64,000 nucleotides of DNA from Microbacterium thalassium (GTDB lineage: Bacteria; Actinomycetota; Actinomycetes; Actinomycetales; Microbacteriaceae), in contig NZ_JACHML010000001.1 of assembly GCF_014208045.1 (NCBI RefSeq), forward strand, positions 1,302,001 to 1,366,000, read 5' to 3'. A program made the translations under genes and the position numbers. Below the pieces are notes generated by a model that was given only the letters and a program-made list of their open reading frames with translations, had not been told where the DNA came from and ran no database searches. Positions 17,433-26,809 of this stretch are shown piece after piece (the first letter of the stretch is position 1; each line of letters opens with the position of its first letter).

Positions 17433-20400
17433 GTGCCCCATCCGTCCGAGCGGTCAGATGCCGCCAGACACGAGCAGACCAGCTACGCGCCACCCCCATC
17501 CCGCGCCCGTCGCGGGCGGCGCATCACCGCGGCCGCGACGAGCGCCGCCGTGGTGGGGGCCCTGCTCGCCGTCGCCCCCGGGGGAGCGGCAGCCGGCATC
17601 GAGCCGAACGAGGACGGGGTCTACCGGTTCGACTTCGGCACCGGGTCGAGCGCGGTGGCCGACGGGTGGACCGAGGTCGCGCCCGACACCGCCTACGACG
17701 CGACGGCCGGCTTCGGGATCGTCCCCGCGGAGGGCGTCTCGCTCACCTCGCGCGACCGCACCGGCAGCACGGACCCGGCCGACCCCATGGCCAACGACTG
17801 GGTCGGCGGCGGGACGTGGGAGTTCCTCGTCGACCTCCCCGACGGCGAGTACGACGTCGCGATCACGTCGGGCGACCAGCTCGCGGGCACCAGCACGGTC
17901 AACACGACCGTGACGCTCGAAGGCGAGGAGGCCGGGCGCGTCTCCGCCCGCCAGGCCGCGGTCACCGAGACCTTCCGCACGACCGTCGAGGACGGTCAGC
18001 TCACGGCGGGATTCTCGGGCAGCGGCATCGCGGGACTCGTGAACGGGATCGAGATCTCCCCGGTCGTGCCCGCCGTCCCCGCGGACGTCGTCATCACGCG
18101 GGTCGCGTACGACGTCGTGGAGCTCGGCTGGACGGCCTCCGACGGCGCGGAGTCCTACACGATCGAGCGGGCCGACGTCGACGGCGCCGGCACGCCGGGC
18201 GCCTTCAGCGAACTCGCGAACGGCGTCACCGAGACGACGTACGCCGACGAGTCCGTGAGCGTCGGCGGCTCCTACGCCTACCGCGTGGTCGGCGTCAGCG
18301 CGTACGAGGTCGTGTCCGACCCGTCCGCAGAGGTCGCCAGCGGTGAGATCCCCGAACTCGAGGCGCCCGGCGCGGCGTCCGACCTCGCGGTCGCCTTGGT
18401 CACGACCGACACCGTCGTCCTCACGTGGTCGGCGGTCGCCAATGCCGAGTCGTACCTCGTGGAGCGCGCAGCGGGCGGCACCGAGGAGTTCGCCGAACTC
18501 GCGACGGTCGACGTACCCGGATACACCGACACCGGCGTCGACACCGAGGCGGCCTACTCCTACCGCGTGACCGTGGGCAACGCGGCCGGCACGTCGCCGC
18601 CGACGATCGTCGACTCCCCGGTCTACATCGCACCCGAACCGCTGCCGGAGGGCGACGTCGTGACGTTCGACTTCGGCCCGGGCGAGGTCTCGGACGGCGC
18701 CCTTCCGGTCACGAGTGCGACGACCTACGACGATGAGTGGGGCTACGGCTTCACGACGGCGCCGGATGCCGAGACCGCGGACATCGACCGCGCCACCGAC
18801 GACGCCCTGCGCAGCGACTTCGTCGCCGTCGACGGCGCCGTCTTCGAGGTCGACCTCGGTGACGGCGACTACGCGGTGCAGCTGATCGCGGGCGACGAAG
18901 ACTCCGACAGCGTGCTCACCATCACGACCGAGTCGATCCAGAAGGTGCAGGAGAACCCGCAGCTCGCCGGCGACTACCTCGAGATGGCGTTCACCATCGC
19001 CCTCGTCGACGGCATCCTCACACTCCAGCTGGGCGGAGGCGAGACCGCGGTCCTCAATGCGCTGACGATCACGCGCCTGCCCGATCGTCTGGCCGGAGCC
19101 ATCACGACCGCGTACATCTCGGGCGACTCCACGGTGCAGACGTACGATCCGATCGCCTACGCGCCGCAGGCCGGCTGGGGGCAGATGATCGACCGCTTCT
19201 TCGTGGACGACATGGCATTCGCCAACCACGCCATCGGCGGCCGCTCGTCCAAGAACTTCATCACGCAGGGGCGTCTCGACGAGATCCTCCGCGCCATCCG
19301 CCCCGGCGACTACCACCTGATCCAGTTCGGCCACAACGACGCCACCCAGGGCGTCGACGACCGGTACGCCAGCCCCGAGGACTACAAGGAGTACCTGCGG
19401 GTGTATGTCGAGGGCACGCGCCAGCGCGGTGCGACCCCGATCCTGGTCACCCCGGTCTCGCGGCGCAGCTTCGACGCCGAGACGGGCATCTTCAACGTCA
19501 GCTTCCCTGACTACGTGGCGAAGATGACCGAGCTCGCCGTCGAGGAGGACGTGCTTCTGGTCGACCTGTCGGCCTCCAGCCGTGCCTACCTCGACGAGAT
19601 CGGGCCCGAGGCGGCCAAGGCCGTGTTCCTCCACGTCGACCCGGGCATCTTCCCCAACCGCCCCTCCGGGACGGTGGACGACACGCACTTCCAGGAGTAC
19701 GGCGCCATCCAGATGGCCCGCCTGATCGCGCAGGACGTCGCCGACCTGGACGATCCGCTGTCCGAGAAGGTCGTGGACGTCGAGCCGCCCGCCGAGGTGC
19801 CGGCCGCACCGCAGAACCTGGTCGCGGGCGCGATCAGCAACGGCGGCGCGACCCTGCAGTGGGACGCCTCCGCGACGGCGGACATCTACAAGATCTACCG
19901 TCGCGCCGTGTCGGAGCCCGACTCCGAGTTCGCCCTGGTGGGGAGCGTCACGCAGACGAGCTCCATCGTCCAGGGTCTCGAGGAGGGCGTCGAGTACGCG
20001 TACTACGTCGTGGCGGTCAACGGCCGCGGCGACTCCGAGCCGAGCGAGACGGTGACCTTCACCACGAAGGAGGCGCTGTACAAGTTCGACTTCCAGCTCA
20101 CCGGCAACCCGCTCATGCCCGGCTACACCGAGGTGACGCCCGACATGGCCTACACCGAGGAGCGCGGCTACGGCTTCGAGACGGCACTCGCGTGGAACGC
20201 CGGACGTGACCGCGGTGACGCGGACGGCGCGGCGAACGACCTCGTGCGGGACTTCATGCTCCCCGGGGACTCGAGCACCTTCATCCTCGACGTGCCCAAC
20301 GGCACCTACTCGGTGAAGACCTACTCGGGCGACTGGATCGGCACGACGCGCACCAGCTTCCGCGTCGAGGGGCGCGACGCGGGCACCGGCAACGCCGGTC

Positions 20401-23400
20401 GCGGCGGCGTCAACGAGACGCTGCGCGGTCCGTTCCTCGTCACCGACGGCCAGCTGAACGTCGAGGCCTACGGCAGCGCCGCGGGCACGCGGTTCAACGG
20501 TCTCGAGGTCACGCCGATCCTGCTCGGCCCCACCGGCTTCGCGCTGGCGGGCATCGACGCAGACCCCGCGGCGCCCACGGTGTCGCTGGAGTGGGACGAC
20601 GAGCCGGGGCTCACCTGGAACGTCTACCGGCAGTCGCCGTTCGACCCGAAGCCCGTGCTCGTCGGCGTCGTGGGCGAGCCCGAGTTCGTGGACACGAGCG
20701 CCCGGGTCGGTCTCGACTACGTCTACCACGTCACCGCCGTCGACCAGACCGACCTGGAGTCGGTGCCGTCGGCGACCGTGGACGTGTCGTTCATCGACGA
20801 GACCGTCGACGTCCCCGCCGCACCCGCCGGCCTCTCGGTGGAGCGGATCGAGAAGCGCGAGGTGGAGATCGGCTGGGCCGCCCCCGTCGATGCGCTCTAT
20901 CACCTCGTCTTCCGCTCGACCATCGAAGGGGAGCAGGGAGACCTGGTCGGAGTGGCCGACACCAACCGGTACACCGACGCCGACGAGGTTCTCACGACGA
21001 TCCCGTACTACTACACGGTGATCGCGGTGAATGCCGGCGGCGCAGGGGCGGCGTCGGAGCAGCTCGCGACCGAGGCGGTCACGGTGCTGCAGCGCCAGGT
21101 CGAGTACCTGGATCGCGCTCCGATGGCGGTGCAGGCCGACGAGGGCGTCCTGGTGACGTGGCGACTGCTCGGGACCGATCCGGCATCCGTCTCGTTCCAC
21201 GTCTACCGCGACGGGAAGCAGATCACGGACGAGCCGATCACCGACTCGACGAACCTGCTCGACGCGGACGGCACGGCGGACTCCACCTACTTCGTCACGA
21301 AGGTGCTGAACGATGTGGAGACCACCGAGACCGACGAGTTCGGCGTCCAGACCGGCGATCACCTGTCGGTGCCGCTGCAGAAGCCGGCGGACTCGTACAC
21401 CAAGGACGGCCAGCCCTACACCTACTCGGCCAACGACGTCAGCGTCGGCGACGTGGACGGCGACGGGCAGTACGAGTACTTCGTCAAGTGGTATCCCTCC
21501 AACGCGAAGGACAACTCGCAGGCCGGCTACACCGGCAACGTCTACCTGGACGCGTACCGTCTCGACGGGACGCGGCTGTGGCGGATCGACCTCGGCGTCA
21601 ACGTCCGTGCGGGCGCCCACTACACCCACTTCATGGTCTACGACTTCGACGGGAACGGCGGAGCCGAGATGATCGTGAAGACCGGTGACGGGACGATCGA
21701 CGGCGTCGGCCAGCCGATCGGCAACGCCAGCGCCGACTACCGCAACAGCTCGGGCTACGTGCTGAGCGGGCCGGAGTACCTGACGGTGTTCGACGGGCAG
21801 ACGGGTGCGGCGATCGACACGATCGACTACACGCCCGAGCGCGGTGACGTCGGAGCGTGGGGAGACGGCTACGGCAACCGCGTCGACCGGTTCCTCGCGG
21901 GCGTCGCCTATCTCGACGGCGAGAAGCCGAGCGCGCTGTTCAGCCGCGGGTACTACACCCGCTCGGTGATGGCGGCGTACGACTTCGACGGCGAGAAGCT
22001 CATCGAACGGTGGGTGATCGACTCGAACGACGAGGGTTCGTACGGCTTCTACGGCCAGGGCAACCACTCGCTCGCGGTCGCGGACGTCGACGCCGACGGC
22101 AAGGACGAGGTGCTCTTCGGATCGGCCACGGTCGACGACAACGGCGAGCTGCTCTACTCGACGGGTCTCGGACACGGCGATGCGCAGCACACCAGCGACC
22201 TCGACCCGAGCCGCCCCGGCTTCGAGACGTTCTCGGCCCACGAGGACATGGCCTCCGCCGGGAACCGCGGAGGGACGATGCGCGATTCGCGGACCGGTGA
22301 GATCCTGTGGTCGGTTCCGGCGACGGTCGACACGGGCCGTGCCGCCTCCGGCGACATCGACCCGCGCTACGCCGGTGCCGAGAGCTGGGCCATCGGCGGC
22401 GACGCCTCGTGGAACAGCCGGGTGGGCTACCTGATGGCAGCCGATGGGACGCAGATCGCCGACACGATCCCCGCGGCGAACTTCATGGCCTGGTTCGACG
22501 GCGATCCGCTGCGCGAGATCGTGGACCACCACTTCTATCAGGAGCCCTACTGGGGCTATCCGACGATCTCCAAGTGGAACTGGGAGACCGAGGAGGAAGA
22601 GGTCATCTTCTCCGACGAGGGGGCGCGCTCGAACAACGGCACCAAGGGCACGCCCAACGTGCAGGCGGATCTGTTCGGAGACTGGCGCGAAGAGATCGCG
22701 TGGCGCTCGGCCGACTCGAGCGAGCTGCGCATCTACTCCACCACCGACGAGACCGAGCTACGCATCCCGACCCTGATGCACGACACGATGTACCGCACGG
22801 CGGTCGCGTGGCAGAACACCGGCTACAACCAGCCGCCGTGGCCGAGCTTCTTCATCGGCGACGGCATGGAGCAGCCGCCGCTGCCCTCGGTCGCGGTCAC
22901 GGGATCGCCGACGGGCGGTTCGGACGACACCGCGCCGGTGCTGTCGGGGCTTCCCGCCAGCGGGTCGCTGCTGCCGGATTCGGGTTCGCTCACGGTCGAC
23001 GTGTCGGCCGAGGATCCGGAGTCGGGAGTGCGCAACCTCGACATCGCGTTCGACGGCGCGGCGGTCGCGAACGGCGACGTGATCGACCTCGACGGCCTCG
23101 TCGGAGCGCACACCCTGACGGTGCGCGCGGTCAACCACGACGGCCTGGTCGCCACCGAGTCGGCTCAGGTGCTGGTGTTCTCCGACGAGGGCGCGACCGA
23201 GGCCCCGGGCCGCGGGGACCTCTCGTCGAACAGCGGGTGGGACGACGGTCTGCACGACGGCGAGTACACGATCTCGATGAACCTCTGGTGGGGTGTCAAC
23301 GGGTCCGTCTTCCGCCTCTACGAGAACGGCGAGCTGATCTCGACGCAGCTGCTCGAGCCCCATTCGCCGGATGCGCAGATCACGACGGTCGACGTGTCGG

Positions 23401-23774
23401 GGAAGGAGAACGGCACGTACGTCTACACGGGTGAGCTGGTCAACGCGGCCGGCTCGACCGAGACGACGTCCACGACCGTCACGGTGAAGGACGCCGCCCC
23501 CGCAGTGCCCAAGCTGTCGCACGACAACCGTGACCGCGACGGCAACTACACCGTCTCGGCCGACCTGTGGTGGGGCACGAACGCGACGACGTACAAGCTG
23601 TACGAGAACGGGGTGCTGATCGATGAGCAGGAGCTCGTCGCCGCCACGCCCGGCGCGCAGCACGCGTCGACGTACATCGCGGGCAGGGACCCGGGCGCGT
23701 ACACGTACGTCGCCGAGTTCTCCAACGCGGCCGGTGCCACCAGCTCGAAGGAGCTGACGGTCCGGGTGCGGTAG
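17433..23774 (+). CDS. Secreted rhamnogalacturonan acetylesterase-PL11 rhamnogalacturonan lyase fusion
   Basis: A 2113-residue exported protein. The GTG at 17433 is chosen because AAGGAGGA ends a few bases upstream. A signal peptide with RRGRR and a hydrophobic core ends near residue 54. Then come: a galactose-binding-like domain (about 63-210, YRFDFGTG), two FN3 domains (about 215-405), a second galactose-binding-like domain (about 410-550), an SGNH rhamnogalacturonan acetylesterase (GDST with Ser566, FGHND, DDTHF near 750), FN3 (about 790-880), a third binding domain (about 882-1035), two FN3 domains, a PL11 lyase (about 1221-1820, with DVDGDGQYEYFVKW and DGNGGAEMIVKTGDG), an Ig-like domain and two C-terminal repeats (about 1930 and 2027). 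It would deacetylate and cut the rhamnogalacturonan-I backbone outside the cell. No LPXTG or membrane anchor is seen. Confidence 0.93.
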   Translation: MPHPSERSDAARHEQTSYAPPPSRARRGRRITAAATSAAVVGALLAVAPGGAAAGIEPNEDGVYRFDFGTGSSAVADGWTEVAPDTAYDATAGFGIVPAEGVSLTSRDRTGSTDPADPMANDWVGGGTWEFLVDLPDGEYDVAITSGDQLAGTSTVNTTVTLEGEEAGRVSARQAAVTETFRTTVEDGQLTAGFSGSGIAGLVNGIEISPVVPAVPADVVITRVAYDVVELGWTASDGAESYTIERADVDGAGTPGAFSELANGVTETTYADESVSVGGSYAYRVVGVSAYEVVSDPSAEVASGEIPELEAPGAASDLAVALVTTDTVVLTWSAVANAESYLVERAAGGTEEFAELATVDVPGYTDTGVDTEAAYSYRVTVGNAAGTSPPTIVDSPVYIAPEPLPEGDVVTFDFGPGEVSDGALPVTSATTYDDEWGYGFTTAPDAETADIDRATDDALRSDFVAVDGAVFEVDLGDGDYAVQLIAGDEDSDSVLTITTESIQKVQENPQLAGDYLEMAFTIALVDGILTLQLGGGETAVLNALTITRLPDRLAGAITTAYISGDSTVQTYDPIAYAPQAGWGQMIDRFFVDDMAFANHAIGGRSSKNFITQGRLDEILRAIRPGDYHLIQFGHNDATQGVDDRYASPEDYKEYLRVYVEGTRQRGATPILVTPVSRRSFDAETGIFNVSFPDYVAKMTELAVEEDVLLVDLSASSRAYLDEIGPEAAKAVFLHVDPGIFPNRPSGTVDDTHFQEYGAIQMARLIAQDVADLDDPLSEKVVDVEPPAEVPAAPQNLVAGAISNGGATLQWDASATADIYKIYRRAVSEPDSEFALVGSVTQTSSIVQGLEEGVEYAYYVVAVNGRGDSEPSETVTFTTKEALYKFDFQLTGNPLMPGYTEVTPDMAYTEERGYGFETALAWNAGRDRGDADGAANDLVRDFMLPGDSSTFILDVPNGTYSVKTYSGDWIGTTRTSFRVEGRDAGTGNAGRGGVNETLRGPFLVTDGQLNVEAYGSAAGTRFNGLEVTPILLGPTGFALAGIDADPAAPTVSLEWDDEPGLTWNVYRQSPFDPKPVLVGVVGEPEFVDTSARVGLDYVYHVTAVDQTDLESVPSATVDVSFIDETVDVPAAPAGLSVERIEKREVEIGWAAPVDALYHLVFRSTIEGEQGDLVGVADTNRYTDADEVLTTIPYYYTVIAVNAGGAGAASEQLATEAVTVLQRQVEYLDRAPMAVQADEGVLVTWRLLGTDPASVSFHVYRDGKQITDEPITDSTNLLDADGTADSTYFVTKVLNDVETTETDEFGVQTGDHLSVPLQKPADSYTKDGQPYTYSANDVSVGDVDGDGQYEYFVKWYPSNAKDNSQAGYTGNVYLDAYRLDGTRLWRIDLGVNVRAGAHYTHFMVYDFDGNGGAEMIVKTGDGTIDGVGQPIGNASADYRNSSGYVLSGPEYLTVFDGQTGAAIDTIDYTPERGDVGAWGDGYGNRVDRFLAGVAYLDGEKPSALFSRGYYTRSVMAAYDFDGEKLIERWVIDSNDEGSYGFYGQGNHSLAVADVDADGKDEVLFGSATVDDNGELLYSTGLGHGDAQHTSDLDPSRPGFETFSAHEDMASAGNRGGTMRDSRTGEILWSVPATVDTGRAASGDIDPRYAGAESWAIGGDASWNSRVGYLMAADGTQIADTIPAANFMAWFDGDPLREIVDHHFYQEPYWGYPTISKWNWETEEEEVIFSDEGARSNNGTKGTPNVQADLFGDWREEIAWRSADSSELRIYSTTDETELRIPTLMHDTMYRTAVAWQNTGYNQPPWPSFFIGDGMEQPPLPSVAVTGSPTGGSDDTAPVLSGLPASGSLLPDSGSLTVDVSAEDPESGVRNLDIAFDGAAVANGDVIDLDGLVGAHTLTVRAVNHDGLVATESAQVLVFSDEGATEAPGRGDLSSNSGWDDGLHDGEYTISMNLWWGVNGSVFRLYENGELISTQLLEPHSPDAQITTVDVSGKENGTYVYTGELVNAAGSTETTSTTVTVKDAAPAVPKLSHDNRDRDGNYTVSADLWWGTNATTYKLYENGVLIDEQELVAATPGAQHASTYIAGRDPGAYTYVAEFSNAAGATSSKELTVRVR

Positions 23775-23788
23775 TCAGCGCGACGGCG

Positions 23789-23822
23789 AAGGCCCGGCAT
23801 CCCGTCAGGGGTGCCGGGCCTT
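23789..23822 (+). terminator. Rho-independent terminator after the secreted pectinase gene
   Basis: A 15-base-pair stem starting AAGGCCCGGCA with one G-U pair and a 4-base loop, beginning 15 bases after the stop. The symmetrical A/T ends mean it could also serve the convergent cupin gene. Confidence 0.85.
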
Positions 23823-23877
23823 CCGTGCGCCGCCCGATCGGACTCGGCGCGGGCGAGGAGTCGAGGCGTCGCCGAGA

Positions 23878-24618
23878 TCAGTCTTCGCGCGGCTGCGGCC
23901 ACTCCCACGTCTGCAGGCGCCCGCACATGCCGTACTGGCGTGGCCCGGGAGTCCGCGCGGCGCTGGTCACCGCGGCATCGGCCAGCATGGCCGGGTCGCC
24001 CGCGGCGAGGCGCGCGAGCTGCTCCCGCGTGCGCGCGGTCTCGGCCTCGACGGTCGCCGACCACAGCCGCCGCCAGCGTTCGACCCTCGGCTGCACGAGT
24101 GCGGCCGCGCGCCGGTGCAGATCGGCCAGGGCCGCGGAGCCGCGGGCCTCGAGATCGTCGAGCAGCTGACGGTAGCCGCGCAGGGCGAGGTCGCGGCGCG
24201 CGCGTGCGGCATCCGCTCGCTCCTCGTCGGAGGCGGATGCCGGCAGAGCCGCCGCGGCGGCGTACGCCTCGGGGTCCTCGAGCACGTCCGTCGGGAACGT
24301 CAGGACGGCGTCGCCCGCCTCGGGGAGACCGGCGTTCTGCATGACGACCACCAGCTCGAGATCGCCGTGGTTGACGAGCCGGTGGACGGTGCCCGGCGAG
24401 AACCACACGACCTCGCCCGGTTCGAGGCGATGCACCGCACGCCCCGCGGACGAGACGGTGTGCACCTCACCCGAGCCGCCCGTGGCGACGTACCCCTCGC
24501 TGGAGGCGGTGTGGAGGTGGGGGGAGCCGCCCGCGCAGCCGTCGCCCGCGTCCCAGTCGTAGACCTGAAGGCTGCTGACGGCGACGCCGCCCGGAAACAG
24601 CGGGGGAGCGGCGCTCAC
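23878..24618 (-). CDS. Cupin domain protein with helical C-terminal extension
   Basis: A 246-residue protein. Residues 1-110 form a cupin: PHLHTASSEGYVATGGSGEV carries metal-binding His, and GEVVWFSPGTVHRLVNHGDLE is the second motif. Residues 130-230 are charged and probably helical. The GTG start at 24618 overlaps the stop of the PmoA-like gene as GTGA, so it is the last gene of a three-gene operon with that gene and a Gfo/Idh oxidoreductase. A sugar isomerase or binding role is possible; the function is not known. Confidence 0.78.
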   Translation of the reverse strand: MSAAPPLFPGGVAVSSLQVYDWDAGDGCAGGSPHLHTASSEGYVATGGSGEVHTVSSAGRAVHRLEPGEVVWFSPGTVHRLVNHGDLELVVVMQNAGLPEAGDAVLTFPTDVLEDPEAYAAAAALPASASDEERADAARARRDLALRGYRQLLDDLEARGSAALADLHRRAAALVQPRVERWRRLWSATVEAETARTREQLARLAAGDPAMLADAAVTSAARTPGPRQYGMCGRLQTWEWPQPRED

Positions 24619-25517
24619 GGTGCCACCTGCGCCGCCAGCGTCCGCAGCTCCCCGGCCGCGGGGATGCTGTCGAGGAACACGTGCCGGTGCGACAGCGAGA
24701 CCTCCTCGCCCGGCGCCAGCACGATCGGCCGGTCGAACGACGCCGAGGGGCTCATGATCGGGAACGGCTCGCTGCGGACGAACCACCTGATGGGCGGCGC
24801 TCCCGTCGACGTTCCCGCGAACACAAGCACGGTCGCCCCGCCGTCGACCTCGTCGTGCTCGCCCGAGAACGCCAGCCATGGCGTGACGGCGCCCATCAGC
24901 GCATCGGCGTCGTCGGAGTCGGCCGACAGCACGCGCCCGCCGGTCCAGGCGCGCGGCATCCGGAGCGCGAAGCCGGTGTACCCCGCATGCGGACGCCCCT
25001 CGGTCGTCGGGCTGCCGAGCTCGAGCTCGCGGCCCGAGATGTTGCGCAGCGTCGTGGCGAAGTCGAGCATCCACAGGCGGCGATCGGTGTCGAGGCCGTG
25101 GAAGCGGTGTGTGCGGGACTCCGTGAACCACTCCTCGCCGGCCTGCGTGATCCATGTGAGCTCTTCGGTGAACGCGACCTCGGAGCCGGCATCCGTCATC
25201 GCGGTGAAGCGGTCGTGCCGCATCCGCCCCACGTTGTCGAGCTGCGTGTACCCGACGTCGCGCTGGAACGTCGGGCCGCCCCAGAAGTTCTGCCCCGACA
25301 CCTGCGTCCACGTCATCTGCAGGCCCTTGTGCCAGCGGTGGTCCCACGGGCGGAAGGCCGACAGCACCGCCCCGTCGAGCGCGCGCACGGGATGCAGGTA
25401 CGGCTTGGGGCCCTCGGACGCCGCGCCGCCGGGATCGAAGACGTACCGCGCGATGTCGACGCCGGACGCGGTGACGACCGCGTCGGTGTCGGTGAGCGAC
25501 AGCGTGAAGTCAGGCAT
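24615..25517 (-). CDS. PmoA-like (DUF6807) family protein
   Basis: A 300-residue protein with the segments PYLHPVRALDG, SAFRPWDHRWHKGLQMTW and FWGGPTF, which match my knowledge of the PmoA/DUF6807 family. These are often found beside Gfo/Idh oxidoreductases in carbohydrate loci. Conserved His-rich motifs (DHRWHKG) suggest metal or sugar binding, but no reaction has been established to my knowledge. It overlaps the upstream oxidoreductase gene by 8 bases and the downstream cupin gene by 4. Confidence 0.75.
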   Translation of the reverse strand: MPDFTLSLTDTDAVVTASGVDIARYVFDPGGAASEGPKPYLHPVRALDGAVLSAFRPWDHRWHKGLQMTWTQVSGQNFWGGPTFQRDVGYTQLDNVGRMRHDRFTAMTDAGSEVAFTEELTWITQAGEEWFTESRTHRFHGLDTDRRLWMLDFATTLRNISGRELELGSPTTEGRPHAGYTGFALRMPRAWTGGRVLSADSDDADALMGAVTPWLAFSGEHDEVDGGATVLVFAGTSTGAPPIRWFVRSEPFPIMSPSASFDRPIVLAPGEEVSLSHRHVFLDSIPAAGELRTLAAQVAP

Positions 25518-26631
25518 GGGCGGGCTCCTTGCCGAAGGCGCGGGCGGCGGCATCCGGATCCCCGCCGTTCATGGCGCCGAAGAACGGGTCGGCGGCGGTG
25601 AGCTCCGCGCGCCGGACGGGCCTCCCCTCGATCGCGGACTTGTACATGCCGGCGACGAGTTCGAGGCTGCGGCGGCCGTCGGCGCCGCTCGCGGGCGGGC
25701 GCACGCCTCGGCGGAACGCGTCGACGAGCACGCGCAGCTGGGCGGCGTGCGAGCTCGCCTCGTCCGTCTCGGGGAGCCAGTCGTCGGTCTGCGAGGCGTC
25801 CACGTGCGGCGCGGGCGTCCACCGCCAGTGCGAGTTGTCGTAGCCGTAGAGGTGCTCGACCTCGACGGTGGCGTCGTCGAAGTCGAACCGCAGCAGGCTC
25901 GACTCGCGCGGCGAGAGCAGGCTGTTGGTCAGGACGCACATGGCGCCGGACTCGAGCCGGACGATCGCCGCCGACACGTCCTCGGTCTCGGTCGAGCGGG
26001 CGAGCGTGGCCATCATGGCGGTCACCTCGGACCAGTCGCCGAGGATCGACAGCGCCAGGTCCATCTGGTGGATGCCGTGGCCCATCGTCGGACCGCCGCC
26101 CTCGGTCGCCCACTTGGCGCGCCACGGCACGTCGAAGTAGGCGTCGTCGCGGTACCAGAGGGTGTGGCACTGGGCGACGCGCGGAGCGCCGAGCGTCCCC
26201 TCGTCCAGGTGCCGGCGCAGGCGCCGGCCGGCCGATCCGAAGCGGTGCTGGAACACATAGGAGGCGTACGGACCGTCCGCGCCCTCGTGCGCCGCCATCT
26301 CGTCGTAGTCGGCGAGGCTCAGCGCGGGCGGCTTCTCGCACCACACCCACGCGCCCGCGTCGAGCGCGGCGATGGTGGCCTCTCTGTGGGCGCCCGGGGG
26401 AGTGGCGACGACGACGAGGTCGGGGGCGGATGCCGCGAGCATCGCGTCGACGTCGGTGAAGGCATCCGTCACGCCGAACTCGTCGGCGACCGCGCGGGCG
26501 CGAGCGGCATCCACGTCCGCGACGGCGACGATCTCGGTGTCGGGGTTGCCGGCGAGGGCGGGAAGGTGGATGCCGCGGGCGATGCCCCCGGCGCCCACGA
26601 CGGCCGTGCGGATCGGTGCGGCAGCGTTCAT
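25510..26631 (-). CDS. Gfo/Idh/MocA family oxidoreductase
   Basis: A 373-residue NAD(P)-binding oxidoreductase. The Rossmann motif VVGAGGIARGIHLPAL lies near the N-terminus and the EKPPALSLADYDE signature at about residue 98; HGIHQMDLALSILGDW forms part of the catalytic region of the second domain. The ATG at 26631 has GGAG about 10 bases upstream. It leads the operon with the PmoA-like and cupin genes. A perfect-core LacI-type palindrome 57 bases upstream ties it to the pectin regulon. The substrate is unknown. Confidence 0.88.
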   Translation of the reverse strand: MNAAAPIRTAVVGAGGIARGIHLPALAGNPDTEIVAVADVDAARARAVADEFGVTDAFTDVDAMLAASAPDLVVVATPPGAHREATIAALDAGAWVWCEKPPALSLADYDEMAAHEGADGPYASYVFQHRFGSAGRRLRRHLDEGTLGAPRVAQCHTLWYRDDAYFDVPWRAKWATEGGGPTMGHGIHQMDLALSILGDWSEVTAMMATLARSTETEDVSAAIVRLESGAMCVLTNSLLSPRESSLLRFDFDDATVEVEHLYGYDNSHWRWTPAPHVDASQTDDWLPETDEASSHAAQLRVLVDAFRRGVRPPASGADGRRSLELVAGMYKSAIEGRPVRRAELTAADPFFGAMNGGDPDAAARAFGKEPAHA

Positions 26632-26687
26632 CGGACAGCGGCTCCATCGCGTTCTGTGCGCATGCCCCCATTGTTCCGCAGATTCAC

Positions 26688-26700
26688 GGAAAGCGCTTCC
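26688..26700. promoter_or_regulatory. LacI-type operator upstream of Gfo/Idh operon
   Basis: GGAAAGCGCTTCC with core AAGCGCTT, the same word as at 3111 and 12321. It lies 57 bases before the Gfo/Idh start. I see no confident promoter hexamers beside it. Confidence 0.65.
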
Positions 26701-26730
26701 CCTTTGTTCGCGTCGGCGAGTGCGTATCTT

Positions 26731-26781
26731 CTCGCCGAGTGCACACGAAATCGACCGTCACGAGCGTGTGCACCCGGCGAG
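26731..26781. repeat. 17-base inverted repeat downstream of the phn operon
   Basis: Arms 26731-26747 and 26765-26781 match over 17 bases with one mismatch around a 17-base loop. A third GTGCACTCG-like copy follows at about 26787-26795. It lies between the phnE stop and the Gfo/Idh promoter. It could be a terminator for the phn transcripts or a regulator dyad; no T tract follows. Confidence 0.6.
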
Positions 26782-26809
26782 AGCATGTGCACTCGACGAT
26801 ACGTGCGGG

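Noticed and set aside
17454..22532. A 1692-codon open frame on the minus strand opposite the secreted pectinase
   Set aside because: Its translation is a low-complexity Arg/Gly/Val/Asp mixture with no recognisable domain. Long antisense frames are expected opposite GC-rich genes, and the plus-strand product has clear domains and a strong ribosome-binding site.
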